From: Photorhabdus laumondii subsp. laumondii | Lineage (GTDB): Bacteria; Pseudomonadota; Gammaproteobacteria; Enterobacterales; Enterobacteriaceae | NCBI RefSeq assembly: GCF_003343245.1 | Contig: NZ_CP024901.1 | Location: 4,340,001 to 4,404,000 of the forward strand | Length of the DNA stretch: 64,000 nt | Direction of reading: 5' to 3' | Shown here: positions 1 to 9,547 of the stretch, piece by piece | How the letters are laid out: every line of letters starts with the position of its first letter | Position numbering within the stretch: the first letter of the stretch is position 1 | Notes under the pieces: generated by a model | The model's input: only the letters and a program-made list of their open reading frames with translations | Databases searched by the model: none | Told to the model about the DNA's origin: nothing | Position numbers and translations under genes: made by a program

Positions 1-2
1 TT

Positions 3-1265
3 CTACCCGGTTCACCTTTACGCCGTTCTGAAATTCATCTGGTCAGGCAGATATTTAATAGCCTAACCCGAATAAATGAGGAAAATGGGGAACCAGAAGC
101 TGACTTAGCTCATCATTGGCAACAATTATCCTCAAATCATTGGCGCTTTTATCTACGCCCGGCTATCCATTTTCACCACGGCAGAGAATTACAGATGGCG
201 GATGTCATCGCTTCGCTACAAAGATTACGCAACCTGCCCCTTTTTTCTCATATTGAAAAAGTCACCACGCCCACCCCCTATGTGATTGATATTTTTCTTT
301 CAGAACCTGATCTCTGGCTCTCTTTATTAATCGGCAGCCCACATGCCATGATCTTGCCTCAAGAGTGGCAAAAGTTACCGAACTTCTCTCGTATGCCAGT
401 GGGAACCGGCCCTTACCAGGTCATAAAAAACAGCGCTCAGAAACTACAAATTCGTGCCTTTGATAATTACTTTGGCTTTCGGGCACTGATTGATCAGGTG
501 AATATATGGTTTCTACCAGAACTCGCCGAGAAACTGGTTTGTACAACTCTGCATCTGGAAAGTGACAGCACGGATAATAACTCGCTAGATAGCAGGATAG
601 AAGAAGGCTGTTATTTCCTATTACATGACCATCGTTCAACTAAATGTAAGAGAGAAGACGTTCGCCAATGGCTATGCAGCCTGCTAACACCGATCAATCT
701 GCTAGCGCATTGTGACCCCTTTTATCAACGCCATTGGTCACCTGCTTATGGTTTATTACTACGCTGGCATCACAGTAAGCTCATATCCGAATTGAACAAA
801 CCAGAGGATATTACCCATCTGACCGTCACGCTTTGTCATCAACATCACGAATACCACACAATCAGCCAGATCCTTCAAGCCATACTGACCAAATGCGGCG
901 TCGAATTGAAAATCAACATCGTGGATTATGACACATGGTTCAATGGTAACACCGAAAGTGACTTCTGGCTTGCTACCGCCAACTTTTATAATCCTCTGGA
1001 GTTTTCGCTGTTCGCTACGCTGTACGAGATGCCATTATTGAAAAAATGCCTTGGTAATGACTTAAGTAAAGAAGTATCACAATGGCGACGACAAGAGTTA
1101 TCGCTTGAAGAGTGGTGCGAAAAAATAGTTGATGAACATTGGCTGCATCCACTGTTCCACCACTGGCTTGAGTTACAGGGACAAAGAAGTATGCGGGGAG
1201 TCAAAATGAACACCTTTGGTTGGTTTGATTTCAAATCTGCCTGGTTCAACCCATATGAAGGGTAA
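3..1265 (+). CDS. SgrR-like transcriptional regulator, C-terminal part (5' end outside window)
   Basis: The reading frame is open from the left edge and stops at TAA 1263-1265, giving about 420 residues; the first ATG in the window (195) is internal. The visible part matches the solute-binding-protein-like (SBP_bac_5) domain of SgrR/YbaE-type regulators: a stretch of type EADLAHHW near residue 30, a VGTGPY motif, and a C-terminal end rich in W, F and H. Family members are about 550-570 residues with an N-terminal winged-helix DNA-binding domain, which would lie outside the window. In E. coli, SgrR senses sugar-phosphate stress and activates the sRNA SgrS. No SgrS-like gene can be judged here, so the ligand is unknown and the call is to family level only. 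The next gene on the same strand, mutH, is 585 bp away, so an operon is unlikely. Confidence 0.75.
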   Translation, partial: LPGSPLRRSEIHLVRQIFNSLTRINEENGEPEADLAHHWQQLSSNHWRFYLRPAIHFHHGRELQMADVIASLQRLRNLPLFSHIEKVTTPTPYVIDIFLSEPDLWLSLLIGSPHAMILPQEWQKLPNFSRMPVGTGPYQVIKNSAQKLQIRAFDNYFGFRALIDQVNIWFLPELAEKLVCTTLHLESDSTDNNSLDSRIEEGCYFLLHDHRSTKCKREDVRQWLCSLLTPINLLAHCDPFYQRHWSPAYGLLLRWHHSKLISELNKPEDITHLTVTLCHQHHEYHTISQILQAILTKCGVELKINIVDYDTWFNGNTESDFWLATANFYNPLEFSLFATLYEMPLLKKCLGNDLSKEVSQWRRQELSLEEWCEKIVDEHWLHPLFHHWLELQGQRSMRGVKMNTFGWFDFKSAWFNPYEG

Positions 1266-1330
1266 TTCACAGAAAAAGCCAGAGTTATGAACATACACAG
1301 GTGTGCAAACTTGCTTTTATTCACTTTTTC

Positions 1331-1655
1331 TGTGGATATCTATGTGAAAAAGGCAAGGGTAATTCAGGTATAGCTTTATATTATGAATTATCAATCTATA
1401 GACAAAAAATGAAATAGTATTTACTTTTCATTGAAATAGCAGCTATTTACCTCGCTATTTCTAGCGTCAATCACAGCTATAATGGACGACGTTAGTTGAT
1501 GAGAACAAAAAACAATCAAACATCATGTTATCCACAGGTTATGCTTTTTAGTTAAGCAAAAAACAGCGGTTTTTGTAGAAAAAAGTGTTAGTCAAACCTG
1601 TAAATCAAACCAGTGATCTCATTTTTGTCTACTTATCCCATAAAACTGTGGATAA
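1331..1655. promoter_or_regulatory. DnaA-box cluster upstream of mutH (possible DARS2 counterpart)
   Basis: The 585 bp gap between the SgrR-like gene and mutH contains no gene. It holds two perfect DnaA boxes in opposite orientation: TTATCCACA at 1528-1536 (+) and TGTGGATAA at 1647-1655 (minus-strand box). A one-mismatch box, TGTGGATAT, is at 1331-1339, and a weaker one, TTATCCCAT, is at 1633-1641 facing the perfect minus-strand box. In E. coli the DnaA-reactivating sequence DARS2 lies in the intergenic region next to mutH and carries a core of clustered DnaA boxes plus IHF and Fis sites (from memory). The same position and box content here suggest an equivalent element. IHF and Fis sites were not scored. 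Confidence 0.55.
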
Positions 1656-1849
1656 CATAGTGTAAGATCCTGTTCATTATTACCGGCAATAGGTGAACAA
1701 GAACGGCAGTCAATTTTACAATATTTGAAACAGCAATAAAAAATGTTTGTATATCATGCTATTATCACTTTTTAGCTATTGAATGAACCTCAGATTTATT
1801 ATTCACAGAAACTAAGGCTGTTTTTTGACCTAAAAAACGGATATCTCAA

Positions 1850-2536
1850 ATGAACACTCTTTTTTCCCCTCCATCGCCACCAGACAACGAACAACAACTG
1901 TTTGAATGCGCCCAGCTTCTGGCTGGCTTATCAATGGGAGAACTCGCGGCAAAAGCAAATTTACCTATCCCACCCAATCTGAAACGAGATAAAGGCTGGG
2001 TAGGCATGTTGCTAGAATATTACCTCGGTGCAAGTGCCGGCAGTAAGCCAGAGCAAGATTTCGAACATATCGGTATTGAGCTTAAAACCATCCCGGTAGA
2101 CAGAAGAGGTTATCCACTGGAGACAACATTTGTCTGCGTTGCACCATTAACAGGGAACAGTGGTATTACCTGGGGAAGCTGTCATGTTAGACGCAAATTA
2201 TCGCGGGTGCTGTGGATACCTGTTGAAGGTGAACGGGAAATTCCTCTAGCCAAACGCCGGGTTGGCTCTCCTTTATTGTGGAGTCCCAATCAAGAAGAAG
2301 AAGAGTTACTACGTCGCGACTGGGAAGAATTGATGGATTTCATCGTGCTTGGCAAAGTAGAGAGCGTTACCGCCCGTCATGGCGAAGTATTACAGTTGCG
2401 CCCAAAAGCGGCTAACAGCAAAGCATTAACCGAAGCAATCGGCGTACACGGCCAGCCTATTATGACTCTGCCTCGCGGGTTCTATCTAAGGAAAAATTTC
2501 ACTGCTCCCCTACTGGCTCGTCATTTTTTGATTTAA
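1850..2536 (+). CDS. mutH: DNA mismatch repair endonuclease MutH
   Basis: A 228-residue protein, against 229 in E. coli. MutH is the methyl-directed mismatch-repair nicking enzyme. When activated by MutS-MutL it cuts the unmethylated strand at hemimethylated GATC sites. The catalytic D-(X6)-E-X-K signature is present as D70, E77 and K79 within [10 protein letters not shown], with the usual spacing. The N-terminal segment ([11 protein letters not shown] near residue 25) and the C-terminal LPRGFYLR are typical of the family. The ATG at 1850 is the only sensible start; the Shine-Dalgarno sequence is weak. The gene stands alone, 92 bp before the TerC-family gene, as in E. coli where mutH precedes ygdQ. 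Confidence 0.97.
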   Translation: MNTLFSPPSPPDNEQQLFECAQLLAGLSMGELAAKANLPIPPNLKRDKGWVGMLLEYYLGASAGSKPEQDFEHIGIELKTIPVDRRGYPLETTFVCVAPLTGNSGITWGSCHVRRKLSRVLWIPVEGEREIPLAKRRVGSPLLWSPNQEEEELLRRDWEELMDFIVLGKVESVTARHGEVLQLRPKAANSKALTEAIGVHGQPIMTLPRGFYLRKNFTAPLLARHFLI

Positions 2537-2570
2537 CGTTGAGCTCTGACTGATTTTTACATCGACATAC

Positions 2571-2598
2571 TTACCTTACATCTAATCACGCGTATAAT
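2571..2598 (+). promoter_or_regulatory. Likely sigma-70 promoter of the terC-family gene
   Basis: A perfect -10 hexamer TATAAT lies at 2593-2598, with TTACCT at 2571-2576 as a possible -35 hexamer (16 bp spacer). The start codon is 30 bp downstream. The -35 match is only fair. Confidence 0.45.
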
Positions 2599-2628
2599 TA
2601 GATTTTTACCTTAAGGTTTTAATAAGCA

Positions 2629-3342
2629 ATGTTAGAATGGATTGTTGATCCCCACGCCTGGATGGCACTTGCCACCCTGACAATTCTAGAAATCGTTTTA
2701 GGGATTGATAACATTATCTTTTTGTCACTTGTTGTGGCAAAACTCCCTAACCATCAACAAAACAAAGCACGTAAGATCGGACTAATGGGTGCAATGCTAA
2801 TGCGCTTGGCGCTGTTAGCATCTATTGCCTGGGTTATTCGGCTGACCTCCCCGATATTGACAGTTTTTGAGCATGATATTTCTGCCCGTGACTTAATCCT
2901 ATTCTTTGGCGGTCTGTTCCTGATCTGGAAAGCCAGCAAAGAAATCCACGAAGCGATAGAAGGTGACAATGAAGGAGAGCTAAAACGCCCTGTTCACTCC
3001 TTTCTGGGGGCCATCATCCAGATTATGTTGCTGGACATTATTTTCAGTCTGGATTCAGTCATCACCGCAGTTGGTCTGTCCGATCATCTATTCATTATGA
3101 TGGCAGCCGTTATCATAGCCGTCGGTGTTATGATGCTCGCCGCTCGTCCTATCGGTGAATTCGTTGACCGTCACCCTTCCGTCAAAATGCTAGCGCTGTC
3201 ATTCTTAATCCTTGTAGGCTTTACCCTTATTCTGGAAAGTGTACAAGTGCATATACCTAAAGGTTACATCTATTTTGCTATGTTCTTCTCAATGGCAGTA
3301 GAAACGCTGAATCTCATGCGTGGGAAAAAGAAAAGAAATTAG
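2629..3342 (+). CDS. ygdQ: TerC-family integral membrane protein (YgdQ-like)
   Basis: A 237-residue polytopic membrane protein with about seven hydrophobic segments. The TerC signature is visible twice: LGIDNIIFLS near residue 25 and LDIIFSLDSV near residue 137. These acidic residues inside membrane helices are thought to bind or transport metal ions. TerC relatives are linked to tellurite resistance and, for Alx/YkoY types, to manganese export. The YgdQ branch has no firmly established function. Synteny with mutH upstream matches E. coli. The start at 2629 fits the position of the first membrane helix. A cytoplasmic linker (HEAIEGDNEGELKRP) separates the two TerC halves. Confidence 0.9.
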   Translation: MLEWIVDPHAWMALATLTILEIVLGIDNIIFLSLVVAKLPNHQQNKARKIGLMGAMLMRLALLASIAWVIRLTSPILTVFEHDISARDLILFFGGLFLIWKASKEIHEAIEGDNEGELKRPVHSFLGAIIQIMLLDIIFSLDSVITAVGLSDHLFIMMAAVIIAVGVMMLAARPIGEFVDRHPSVKMLALSFLILVGFTLILESVQVHIPKGYIYFAMFFSMAVETLNLMRGKKKRN

Positions 3343-3515
3343 CAGTAGCACGACAATAACGCTAAAAAATATCATTCTTTGATTCAAAAAGTACGCCATA
3401 GATGCCCAGTTCAGTACTGCGGCATCTCAATTTTGAAGGTAGCAAGTGAAACACGATAAAGGGTACCAAAAAAGCATATAAAGGTTACACCAATCCAAAT
3501 AATAGCTAAGTTTCA

Positions 3516-3561
3516 AGGGGATAGCGCCACAACTCAGTACGAGCTTATTTCACTATCCCCT
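3516..3561. terminator. Inverted repeat between convergent terC-family gene and speB
   Basis: AGGGGATAG (3516-3524) pairs perfectly with CTATCCCCT (3553-3561) across a 28-base loop, between the 3' ends of two convergent genes. There is no clear T-tract, so a bidirectional transcription stop is only a suggestion. Confidence 0.35.
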
Positions 3562-3604
3562 AGAACTATATATCCCCTAAAACTATATTAAGACTATGTA
3601 CTAC

Positions 3605-4528
3605 TTAACGCTTCTTAGACGCCTGTAAATAAAGCATCTCTAGTGCAATAGTTGCACCTGCCAAAGCCGTAATTTCAGACTGATCATAAGCTGGAGCAAC
3701 TTCCACCACATCCATACCGACAATATTTAGCGGTTGCAAACCACGCAGCAATTTCAGTGCCCGATCGGTTGTCAAACCACCAATGACGGGCGTACCCGTA
3801 CCCGGCGCAAAAGCGGGATCAAGACAATCGATATCGAAAGTCAGGTAAACCGGCATATCGCCAACCGTCTCTTTTATCTGAGCAAGCAAATCATCCACAC
3901 TACGGTCATTAACCTGATCAGCATCCAGCACCGTAAAACCATTGTCCCGTCCATGTTCAGTACGAATACCAATTTGTACAGAATGATGCGGGTCGATCAA
4001 CCCTTCATTTGGCGCGTGATAGAACATAGTACCGTGATCAAATTGGCTACCGTTTGGATAGGTATCAGCATGAGCATCAAAATGAACCAGAGCCATTTTG
4101 CCGAAATGTTTGGCATGAGCGCGCAACAAAGGCAAAGTAATAAAATGGTCACCCCCAAAAGAGAGCATACGCTTACCGGAAGCCAACACTTTTTCAGCAT
4201 GAGCTTGTAATTTATCACTCATATCCTGAGCATCACCAAAATTGAAGACCACATCACCACAATCTACAACTTTGAGACAATTATGTAGCTTAAAATCCCA
4301 CGGCCAACGGCGGCTTTCCCATGCCAAGTTAGTAGAAACCTGACGAATAGCCGCAGGCCCGTGGCGACTACCTGCACGGCCTGACGTTGCCATGTCAAAT
4401 GGTACGCCAGTAATTACCCACTCTGCATCGCTGGAATATGGCTGGAAATTCAGCGGAAAGCGCAGGAAACCGAAGGCATTAGAAACCAGAGAGTCATCTT
4501 GTTGGTTGCCCAAGGTACTTATTGTCAT
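3605..4528 (-). CDS. speB: Agmatinase (agmatine ureohydrolase)
   Basis: Hydrolyses agmatine to putrescine and urea, the second step of the arginine decarboxylase route to polyamines. The 307-residue protein has the ureohydrolase manganese-binding motifs: [12 protein letters not shown] and [14 protein letters not shown]. It closely matches E. coli SpeB (306 aa). I chose the ATG at 4528 because it has GAGGA about 8 bases upstream and gives the N-terminus MTISTLG, which fits the family. A longer in-frame form would begin at a TTG (4543) that lies inside that Shine-Dalgarno region. It follows speA on the same strand after a 169 bp gap. Confidence 0.96.
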   Translation of the reverse strand: MTISTLGNQQDDSLVSNAFGFLRFPLNFQPYSSDAEWVITGVPFDMATSGRAGSRHGPAAIRQVSTNLAWESRRWPWDFKLHNCLKVVDCGDVVFNFGDAQDMSDKLQAHAEKVLASGKRMLSFGGDHFITLPLLRAHAKHFGKMALVHFDAHADTYPNGSQFDHGTMFYHAPNEGLIDPHHSVQIGIRTEHGRDNGFTVLDADQVNDRSVDDLLAQIKETVGDMPVYLTFDIDCLDPAFAPGTGTPVIGGLTTDRALKLLRGLQPLNIVGMDVVEVAPAYDQSEITALAGATIALEMLYLQASKKR

Positions 4529-4594
4529 GAGATATATCCTCAAAAGTTTCCCGACAGAACAAAGCTATTTAATTCCAGAATACATGCCATGACG

Positions 4595-4624
4595 AAATGG
4601 GGTATGTCTGAGATAACCCCATTT
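4595..4624 (-). terminator. Stem-loop in the speA-speB intergenic region
   Basis: AAATGGGGT (4595-4603) and ACCCCATTT (4616-4624) form a perfect 9 bp stem with a 12-base loop. No U-run follows on the minus strand, so this is more likely a processing or partial-termination structure between speA and speB than a strong terminator. Confidence 0.45.
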
Positions 4625-4697
4625 ATCTGCATCTCCGCATCTGGTTTATATCAAATAACATTACCTGTATACAGGAGGCTTAATTAACACCAGAAGA

Positions 4698-6602
4698 TTA
4701 TTCATCTTCCAGATATGTGTAGCCATAAAGACCACTTTCAAATTCCAGTAAAAATTGCTCTTGCAAACCCGTATCCAAATCCGCGCCTTTTACTTGATCA
4801 CGGAAGCGAGCCATCAGTACATTAGGGTCCAGTTTCACATATTGCAGCATATCCGCGACTGAATCCCCCTCTTCACTTTGGTTATAGGTCACTTCGCCAT
4901 TATCGAATACATAAACATCAATAGCCGCTGTATCGCCAAACAGGTTATGCATATTGCCAAGAATTTCCTGATATGCTCCCACCATAAAGAAACCAATCAT
5001 TGGCGGACAATCAGGATCATAAGCGGGCATCGGCATTGTCGCGGCTACACCATCACCATCCACATAATGATCAACAATACCATCAGAGTCACAGGTGATA
5101 TCTAACAATACCGCACGGCGATCCAACGGCTTATCCAGTCCCTCAATGGGTAAAACAGGAAATAACTGATCGATACCCCATGCATCAGGCAGAGACTGGA
5201 ACAGTGAGAAATTCACATAGAATTTATCTGCCATACGCTCTTGCAGCTCATCAATAATTGGCCGGTGAGCACGGTTACTTGGATCAAGATCCTGTTGAAT
5301 ACGGCGACAGATATTCAGATATAACTCTTCCGCCCATGCCCGTTCTGTCAAATCCAGCATGCCATGAGCATATTGTGTATGAACATCATGTAGATCGAGT
5401 TGACCATCATGCAGCGATTCACGTAAAGAGCGTCTATTTCCTTCAGAGTGCATCTCCTGCCATGTTTCCCACAAACTGGTGAGTGGGCGGGAAGCATCCT
5501 CTGCCGGTGGTGTCGTCTGCGTAAATTCATTACGCTCAACTCCGATAACATTGGAGACCAAGACAGTATGGTGAGCGGTCAGGGCACGACCGGATTCCGT
5601 GATAACAGTCGGATGGGGTAAACCATGCTCATCACAAGCATCACCAATACCCCAGATGACATTGTTGGCATATTCATTCAACCCATAGTTCACAGAACAA
5701 TCAGATTGAGAGCGGGTCCCTTCATAATCGACCCCCAGTCCACCACCAACATCAAAACATTGAATATTTACCCCGAGTTTATGTAACTCGACATAAAAAC
5801 GCGCTGACTCACGGACACCTGTTGCGATATCACGGATATTCGCCAACTGTGAGCCAAGGTGAAAATGCAACAATTGCAGACTATCAAGTCGATCCACAGC
5901 ACGCAAAGTCTCAACCAATTGCAATACCTGAGTTGCCGCCAGCCCAAACTTCGATTTTTCACCGCCACTGGCTTGCCATTTACCTGAACCCTGAGATGCC
6001 AAACGTGCGCGGACTCCCAAGCGCGGGATCACATTCAATCGTTCAGCTTCTTCCAATACTTGGGCAATCTCAGACATCTTTTCGATCACCAAATAAACCT
6101 TGTGACCTAACTTCTCACCTATTAGCGCCAGACGAATATATTCACGATCTTTATATCCATTACACACGATGACGGTACGAGTCATACCCGCATGGGCCAG
6201 AACTGCCATTAATTCCGCTTTGGAGCCAGCCTCAAGCCCTAAAGGTTCACCGGAACTGGCCAGTGATTCAATAACGCGGCGTTGTTGGTTAACTTTAATG
6301 GGATAAACTAAAAAGTAATCGCCTTTATAACCATATGACTCTCTGGCACGTTTAAATGCGGCATTGATTGAACGCAAACGATGTTGCAGGATTTGAGGGA
6401 AACAAAATAGCGCCGGCAAACGCAAATGTTTCTGCTCCTGCTGAACTCTTTTCACCAATTCCGCAAGATCAATTTTTGCCCCCGGCAAATCAGGATTTGG
6501 ACACACACTAACATTGCCAAGATCATTGACGTAGTAGTAACTCCCTCCCCAATATGCAATATTGTAAGTCTGTTGCATTTTACGAGCGATATTATCATTC
6601 AT
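4698..6602 (-). CDS. speA: Biosynthetic arginine decarboxylase
   Basis: A PLP-dependent enzyme that converts arginine to agmatine, feeding SpeB. It is 634 residues, about 24 fewer than E. coli SpeA (658), the difference lying at the N-terminus. The PLP-binding lysine sits in [10 protein letters not shown] (K103). Other family blocks include [31 protein letters not shown] and CDSDG. The ATG at 6602 has AAGGAG 7 bases upstream, supporting this start. The C-terminus [11 protein letters not shown] is identical to the enterobacterial form. It is first in the leftward speA-speB unit, with a leader of more than 300 bp before metK on the other strand. Confidence 0.97.
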   Translation of the reverse strand: MNDNIARKMQQTYNIAYWGGSYYYVNDLGNVSVCPNPDLPGAKIDLAELVKRVQQEQKHLRLPALFCFPQILQHRLRSINAAFKRARESYGYKGDYFLVYPIKVNQQRRVIESLASSGEPLGLEAGSKAELMAVLAHAGMTRTVIVCNGYKDREYIRLALIGEKLGHKVYLVIEKMSEIAQVLEEAERLNVIPRLGVRARLASQGSGKWQASGGEKSKFGLAATQVLQLVETLRAVDRLDSLQLLHFHLGSQLANIRDIATGVRESARFYVELHKLGVNIQCFDVGGGLGVDYEGTRSQSDCSVNYGLNEYANNVIWGIGDACDEHGLPHPTVITESGRALTAHHTVLVSNVIGVERNEFTQTTPPAEDASRPLTSLWETWQEMHSEGNRRSLRESLHDGQLDLHDVHTQYAHGMLDLTERAWAEELYLNICRRIQQDLDPSNRAHRPIIDELQERMADKFYVNFSLFQSLPDAWGIDQLFPVLPIEGLDKPLDRRAVLLDITCDSDGIVDHYVDGDGVAATMPMPAYDPDCPPMIGFFMVGAYQEILGNMHNLFGDTAAIDVYVFDNGEVTYNQSEEGDSVADMLQYVKLDPNVLMARFRDQVKGADLDTGLQEQFLLEFESGLYGYTYLEDE

Positions 6603-6728
6603 GGCAGTCTCCTTAAGGGAGTTAGAGTTTTTCGCCTTCGCCTGTAATTAATAAATAACCCAAAACACTATAATCTCGCGTGTTGAGAAATATCAGGGAA
6701 CAGCATGCTCTCAGGTTGTAAAAAGCGT

Positions 6729-6941
6729 TTAGTTACTACTAAACAACGACAAAATTACCGAGTGACAATACGCCTGTCCGACATATCCGGCCTGTTTGCT
6801 GACAACAGATAACATCGAATTAAAGACATATTGAAAAGAAAGGAAAAAGACGCGGATACATCCGACGACAAGTGTGGCTGTTGGCCATAAGCAATCAGCA
6901 GATAATGGTTCATTACCCCATTCACCCCACACATGACTCAT
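6729..6941 (-). CDS. Unrecognised 70-residue ORF in the speA leader region
   Basis: This ORF lies upstream of speA on the same strand. It begins MSHVWGEWGNEP and has a hydrophobic middle (VVGCIRVFFLSFQYVF). No good Shine-Dalgarno sequence precedes the ATG at 6941. A hairpin TTTCTC-GATT-GAGAAA lies just upstream (6956-6971). In E. coli the space between speA and metK also carries short leftward ORFs (yqgB, yqgD), so a leader peptide or small protein is possible, but I cannot match the sequence. It could equally be a chance ORF in an untranslated leader. Confidence 0.25.
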   Translation of the reverse strand: MSHVWGEWGNEPLSADCLWPTATLVVGCIRVFFLSFQYVFNSMLSVVSKQAGYVGQAYCHSVILSLFSSN

Positions 6942-7169
6942 ATTTAAGGAGCCATTTTCTCGATTGAGAAACAGAAGCTAGTTAGCTTTCTGCGAGTCTG
7001 TAGCAAAAATAGTTCAACTACGGCCGCAGTTTATACTCGCAATCACATAAAATTGCAAAATGAAATTGAACAAAACTGACATACAAACCAAGAAATTATT
7101 TATTCACCCGATGAAAATGACTCACTGAGCTAAAAAAATCTAGCACATGGATAAGAATTACCCTAAAAT

Positions 7170-7193
7170 AGCCATCTAGATGTTAATCCATCC
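7170..7193 (+). promoter_or_regulatory. Met-box-like tandem repeats upstream of metK
   Basis: Three adjoining 8 bp blocks, AGCCATCT, AGATGTTA and ATCCATCC, resemble the MetJ consensus AGACGTCT. The first matches 6 of 8 and the others are weaker. They sit 41-64 bp before the metK start codon, where MetJ with S-adenosylmethionine represses metK in enterobacteria. Confidence 0.45.
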
Positions 7194-7233
7194 ATTTCCA
7201 AACTGAAATTATATTTTAAGGTAACGTTATATA

Positions 7234-8406
7234 ATGACCACATACCTTTTCACTTCCGAGTCTGTTTCCGAAGGGCATCCTGATAAAATTGCAGACCAAA
7301 TATCTGATGCCGTTCTTGATGCTATTCTAGAACAAGATCCAAAAGCACGAGTTGCCTGCGAAACCTATGTTAAAACCGGCATGGTCATGGTTGGTGGTGA
7401 AATTACTACCAGCGCTTGGGTTGATATTGAAGAAATTACGCGACAAACAGTTCGAGAGATTGGTTATGTTAATTCTGAAATGGGTTTTGATGCAAACTCA
7501 TGTGCAGTATTAAGTGCCATTGGTAAACAGTCACCGGATATTAATCAAGGTGTTGACCGTGAAGATCCCCTGCAACAAGGTGCTGGTGACCAAGGGCTAA
7601 TGTTTGGTTATGCAACCAACGAAACTGACGTACTCATGCCTGCGCCTATCACCTATGCGCACCGTTTGGTTCAGCGTCAAGCTGAAGTTCGGAAAAATGG
7701 TGTACTGCCGTGGTTACGCCCTGATGCTAAAAGCCAAGTCACTTTCCAATACAATAACGACAAAATTGTCGGCGTTGACGCGGTTGTACTTTCCACACAG
7801 CATGCTGAAAATATTAGTCAGAAAGATCTGCAAGAAGCGGTCATGGAAGAGATCATCAAGCCGGTACTGCCTGCTGAATGGTTAAATCCAACAACCAAAT
7901 ATTTCATTAACCCAACCGGTCGTTTTGTCATTGGTGGCCCGATGGGTGACTGTGGTCTGACTGGTCGTAAAATTATCGTAGATACTTACGGTGGCATGGC
8001 ACGTCATGGTGGCGGAGCATTCTCCGGTAAAGATCCATCCAAAGTTGACCGTTCAGCGGCTTATGCTGCACGCTATGTAGCAAAAAATATTGTTGCTGCT
8101 GGTCTGGCTGATCGTTGTGAAATTCAAGTGTCTTATGCTATCGGCGTTGCAGAACCCACTTCCATCATGGTGGAAACATTCGGCACTGAAAAAGTTTCAA
8201 CAGCAACTCTGACTCTACTGGTACGTGAATTCTTTGATTTACGCCCTCATGGTTTGATTCAGATGCTGGATCTATTGCACCCAATCTATCGTGATACTGC
8301 CGCTTATGGTCATTTTGGTCGACCACAGTTCCCGTGGGAAGCCACTGATAAAGCAGAAGCGCTGCGTGATGCTGCGGGTTTGAAACTATCAGCGATGAAT
8401 ATGTAA
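7234..8406 (+). CDS. metK: S-adenosylmethionine synthetase
   Basis: Makes S-adenosylmethionine from methionine and ATP. The 390-residue protein aligns along its full length with E. coli MetK (384 aa). Signatures present are [19 protein letters not shown] (N-terminal ATP/metal site), [12 protein letters not shown] (signature 1) and [19 protein letters not shown] (glycine-rich loop with the catalytic lysine). The ATG at 7234 is preceded by AAGG about 10 bases upstream. A strong terminator follows. Regulation by MetJ is likely from the met-box-like repeats upstream. Confidence 0.98.
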   Translation: MTTYLFTSESVSEGHPDKIADQISDAVLDAILEQDPKARVACETYVKTGMVMVGGEITTSAWVDIEEITRQTVREIGYVNSEMGFDANSCAVLSAIGKQSPDINQGVDREDPLQQGAGDQGLMFGYATNETDVLMPAPITYAHRLVQRQAEVRKNGVLPWLRPDAKSQVTFQYNNDKIVGVDAVVLSTQHAENISQKDLQEAVMEEIIKPVLPAEWLNPTTKYFINPTGRFVIGGPMGDCGLTGRKIIVDTYGGMARHGGGAFSGKDPSKVDRSAAYAARYVAKNIVAAGLADRCEIQVSYAIGVAEPTSIMVETFGTEKVSTATLTLLVREFFDLRPHGLIQMLDLLHPIYRDTAAYGHFGRPQFPWEATDKAEALRDAAGLKLSAMNM

Positions 8407-8420
8407 AAATATAAAAATGG

Positions 8421-8454
8421 AAGCCGGGTTTGAATAACCAAACCTGGCTTTTTT
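8421..8454 (+). terminator. Rho-independent terminator of metK
   Basis: AAGCCGGGTTTG (8421-8432), a 6-base loop and CAAACCTGGCTT (8439-8450) form a 12 bp stem with one G-T pair. It is followed by TTTT, 15 bases after the metK stop codon. Confidence 0.9.
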
Positions 8455-8554
8455 AGCATTAGCTAATGATTGAAGAATCCCTCAAAATATTATTATCGGT
8501 TGTTCAAAGATTTCTAATAGAATTCACTGATCCTTACCTATTTATTTTCAACAC

Positions 8555-9139
8555 ATGAAATCAGCTAGCATTCCAATTTATTTACAACAAGCCATCATGA
8601 ATACTTTGCGGCAAAAACTGCAACAAGCAAACTTATATCTCAACCGTGATTTTCCTGAACCTACAATAAACTATCGCCAACGGGGAACTACCGCAGGCAG
8701 TGCCTATATAAAAAATTGGGAAATCCGTCTTAATCCAGTGTTACTGATTGAAAACCAACAAGCTTTTATTGATGAAGTTGTGCCACATGAATTAGCTCAT
8801 CTATTAGTTTATCGCTACTTTGGGAAAGTGCCTCCACATGGGAAACAGTGGCGTTGGATGATGGAAGAAGTACTGAACGTTCCAGCTAACCGTACACACA
8901 AATTTAAAATCGATTCAGTACGTAGTCAAACTTTTACTTATTACTGTAATTGCCAGCAACATGAACTAACCCTACGACGCCATAATAAAATTCTGCGAGG
9001 AGAAAGTCATTATATCTGCCAAAAATGCGGAGAAAAACTTATTGCTAAATCAATAGATTCTCTCAATCCTAATTTATACCCAATGGATTTCAAGATGCAT
9101 CGCGGCGGAAAGGGAGTGAATCCCCGGGAGCATAGGTAA
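8555..9139 (+). CDS. sprT: SprT family zinc metalloprotease-like protein with an ERIC-derived C-terminal tail
   Basis: SprT-like proteins carry an HExxH-type zinc site; here it is [16 protein letters not shown] near residue 77. A C-terminal zinc-ribbon pair follows: CNCQQH and CQKCGE. The 194 residues exceed E. coli SprT by about 29. The last 20 residues (from YPMDF) are translated from an ERIC element that begins at 9075, inside a codon, and supplies the stop at 9137. Both the catalytic site and the zinc ribbon lie upstream of the insertion, so the protein may still work. The ATG at 8555 gives the expected N-terminus but has no clear Shine-Dalgarno sequence. The cellular role of SprT is poorly known. 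Confidence 0.9.
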   Translation: MKSASIPIYLQQAIMNTLRQKLQQANLYLNRDFPEPTINYRQRGTTAGSAYIKNWEIRLNPVLLIENQQAFIDEVVPHELAHLLVYRYFGKVPPHGKQWRWMMEEVLNVPANRTHKFKIDSVRSQTFTYYCNCQQHELTLRRHNKILRGESHYICQKCGEKLIAKSIDSLNPNLYPMDFKMHRGGKGVNPREHR

Positions 9140-9201
9140 CTATGTGACCGCGGTGAGTGAGTGCAGCCAACAAAGAGGCAACTTGAAAGATAACGGGTAT
9201 A
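9075..9201 (+). repeat. ERIC element 1 (127 bp) overlapping the 3' end of sprT
   Basis: Exactly 127 bp, from TATACCCA to GGGTATA. It contains the diagnostic ERIC cores GTGAATCCCC and GTGACCGCGGTGAGTGAGTG, close to the standard ERIC primer sites. It is one of four copies in the window. Its insertion changed the C-terminus of SprT. Confidence 0.93.
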
Positions 9202-9547
9202 AACTCAAATCCTGTAAGGATACGTAATTCACCGAGAAAATCATAACCAGAGATCAAGATTGTCATTGTTTTATATGCACTAAATAAAGAACTTAATATT
9301 GCAAAGATAATATTTATTGCCGGAAAATAGAGAAACCCGCCAATTTAATTCAGTTATTTCTCTTCACATGCGGCACAAAAATCTGATTCATGTAATGCTG
9401 GGTTTTCACATTTAATACACTTCATAAAACTTCTCCAAATAGTAACCTTAATCCAAGGATTGATTATTAATTTACGTAAATCGTATAGGTAATAGTATAT
9501 AAACCAATAACTTATTAGCCCGATAAATACCCCTGTTTTTAATAACC
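9202..9547. other. AT-rich gap between sprT/ERIC and the decayed orphan toxin
   Basis: No gene of normal size is visible. On the minus strand the frame CRFFIDGIFLFSLGDVNK, which runs on from the toxin remnant after a further frameshift, continues to a stop near 9480. A 23-codon ORF (9354-9425) follows it. The stretch is probably the eroded 3' end of an old toxin/immunity cassette. Confidence 0.4.
9354..9425 (-). CDS. Micro-ORF encoding a four-cysteine zinc-ribbon-like peptide
   Basis: Twenty-three codons: MKCIKCENPA, then LHESDFCAACEEK. The CxxC pairs at C3/C6 and C17/C20 form a compact zinc-ribbon-like pattern. The sequence GGAG lies about 7 bases before the ATG, as for a real translation start. 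It lies downstream of the decayed orphan toxin on the same strand, where an immunity gene would be expected. It may be the truncated N-terminus of an immunity or other protein, or a chance ORF. Confidence 0.35.
   Translation of the reverse strand: MKCIKCENPALHESDFCAACEEK

Noticed and set aside
3605..4543. Upstream TTG start for speB
   Set aside because: It would place the start inside the ribosome-binding site of the ATG at 4528 and adds residues absent from the family.
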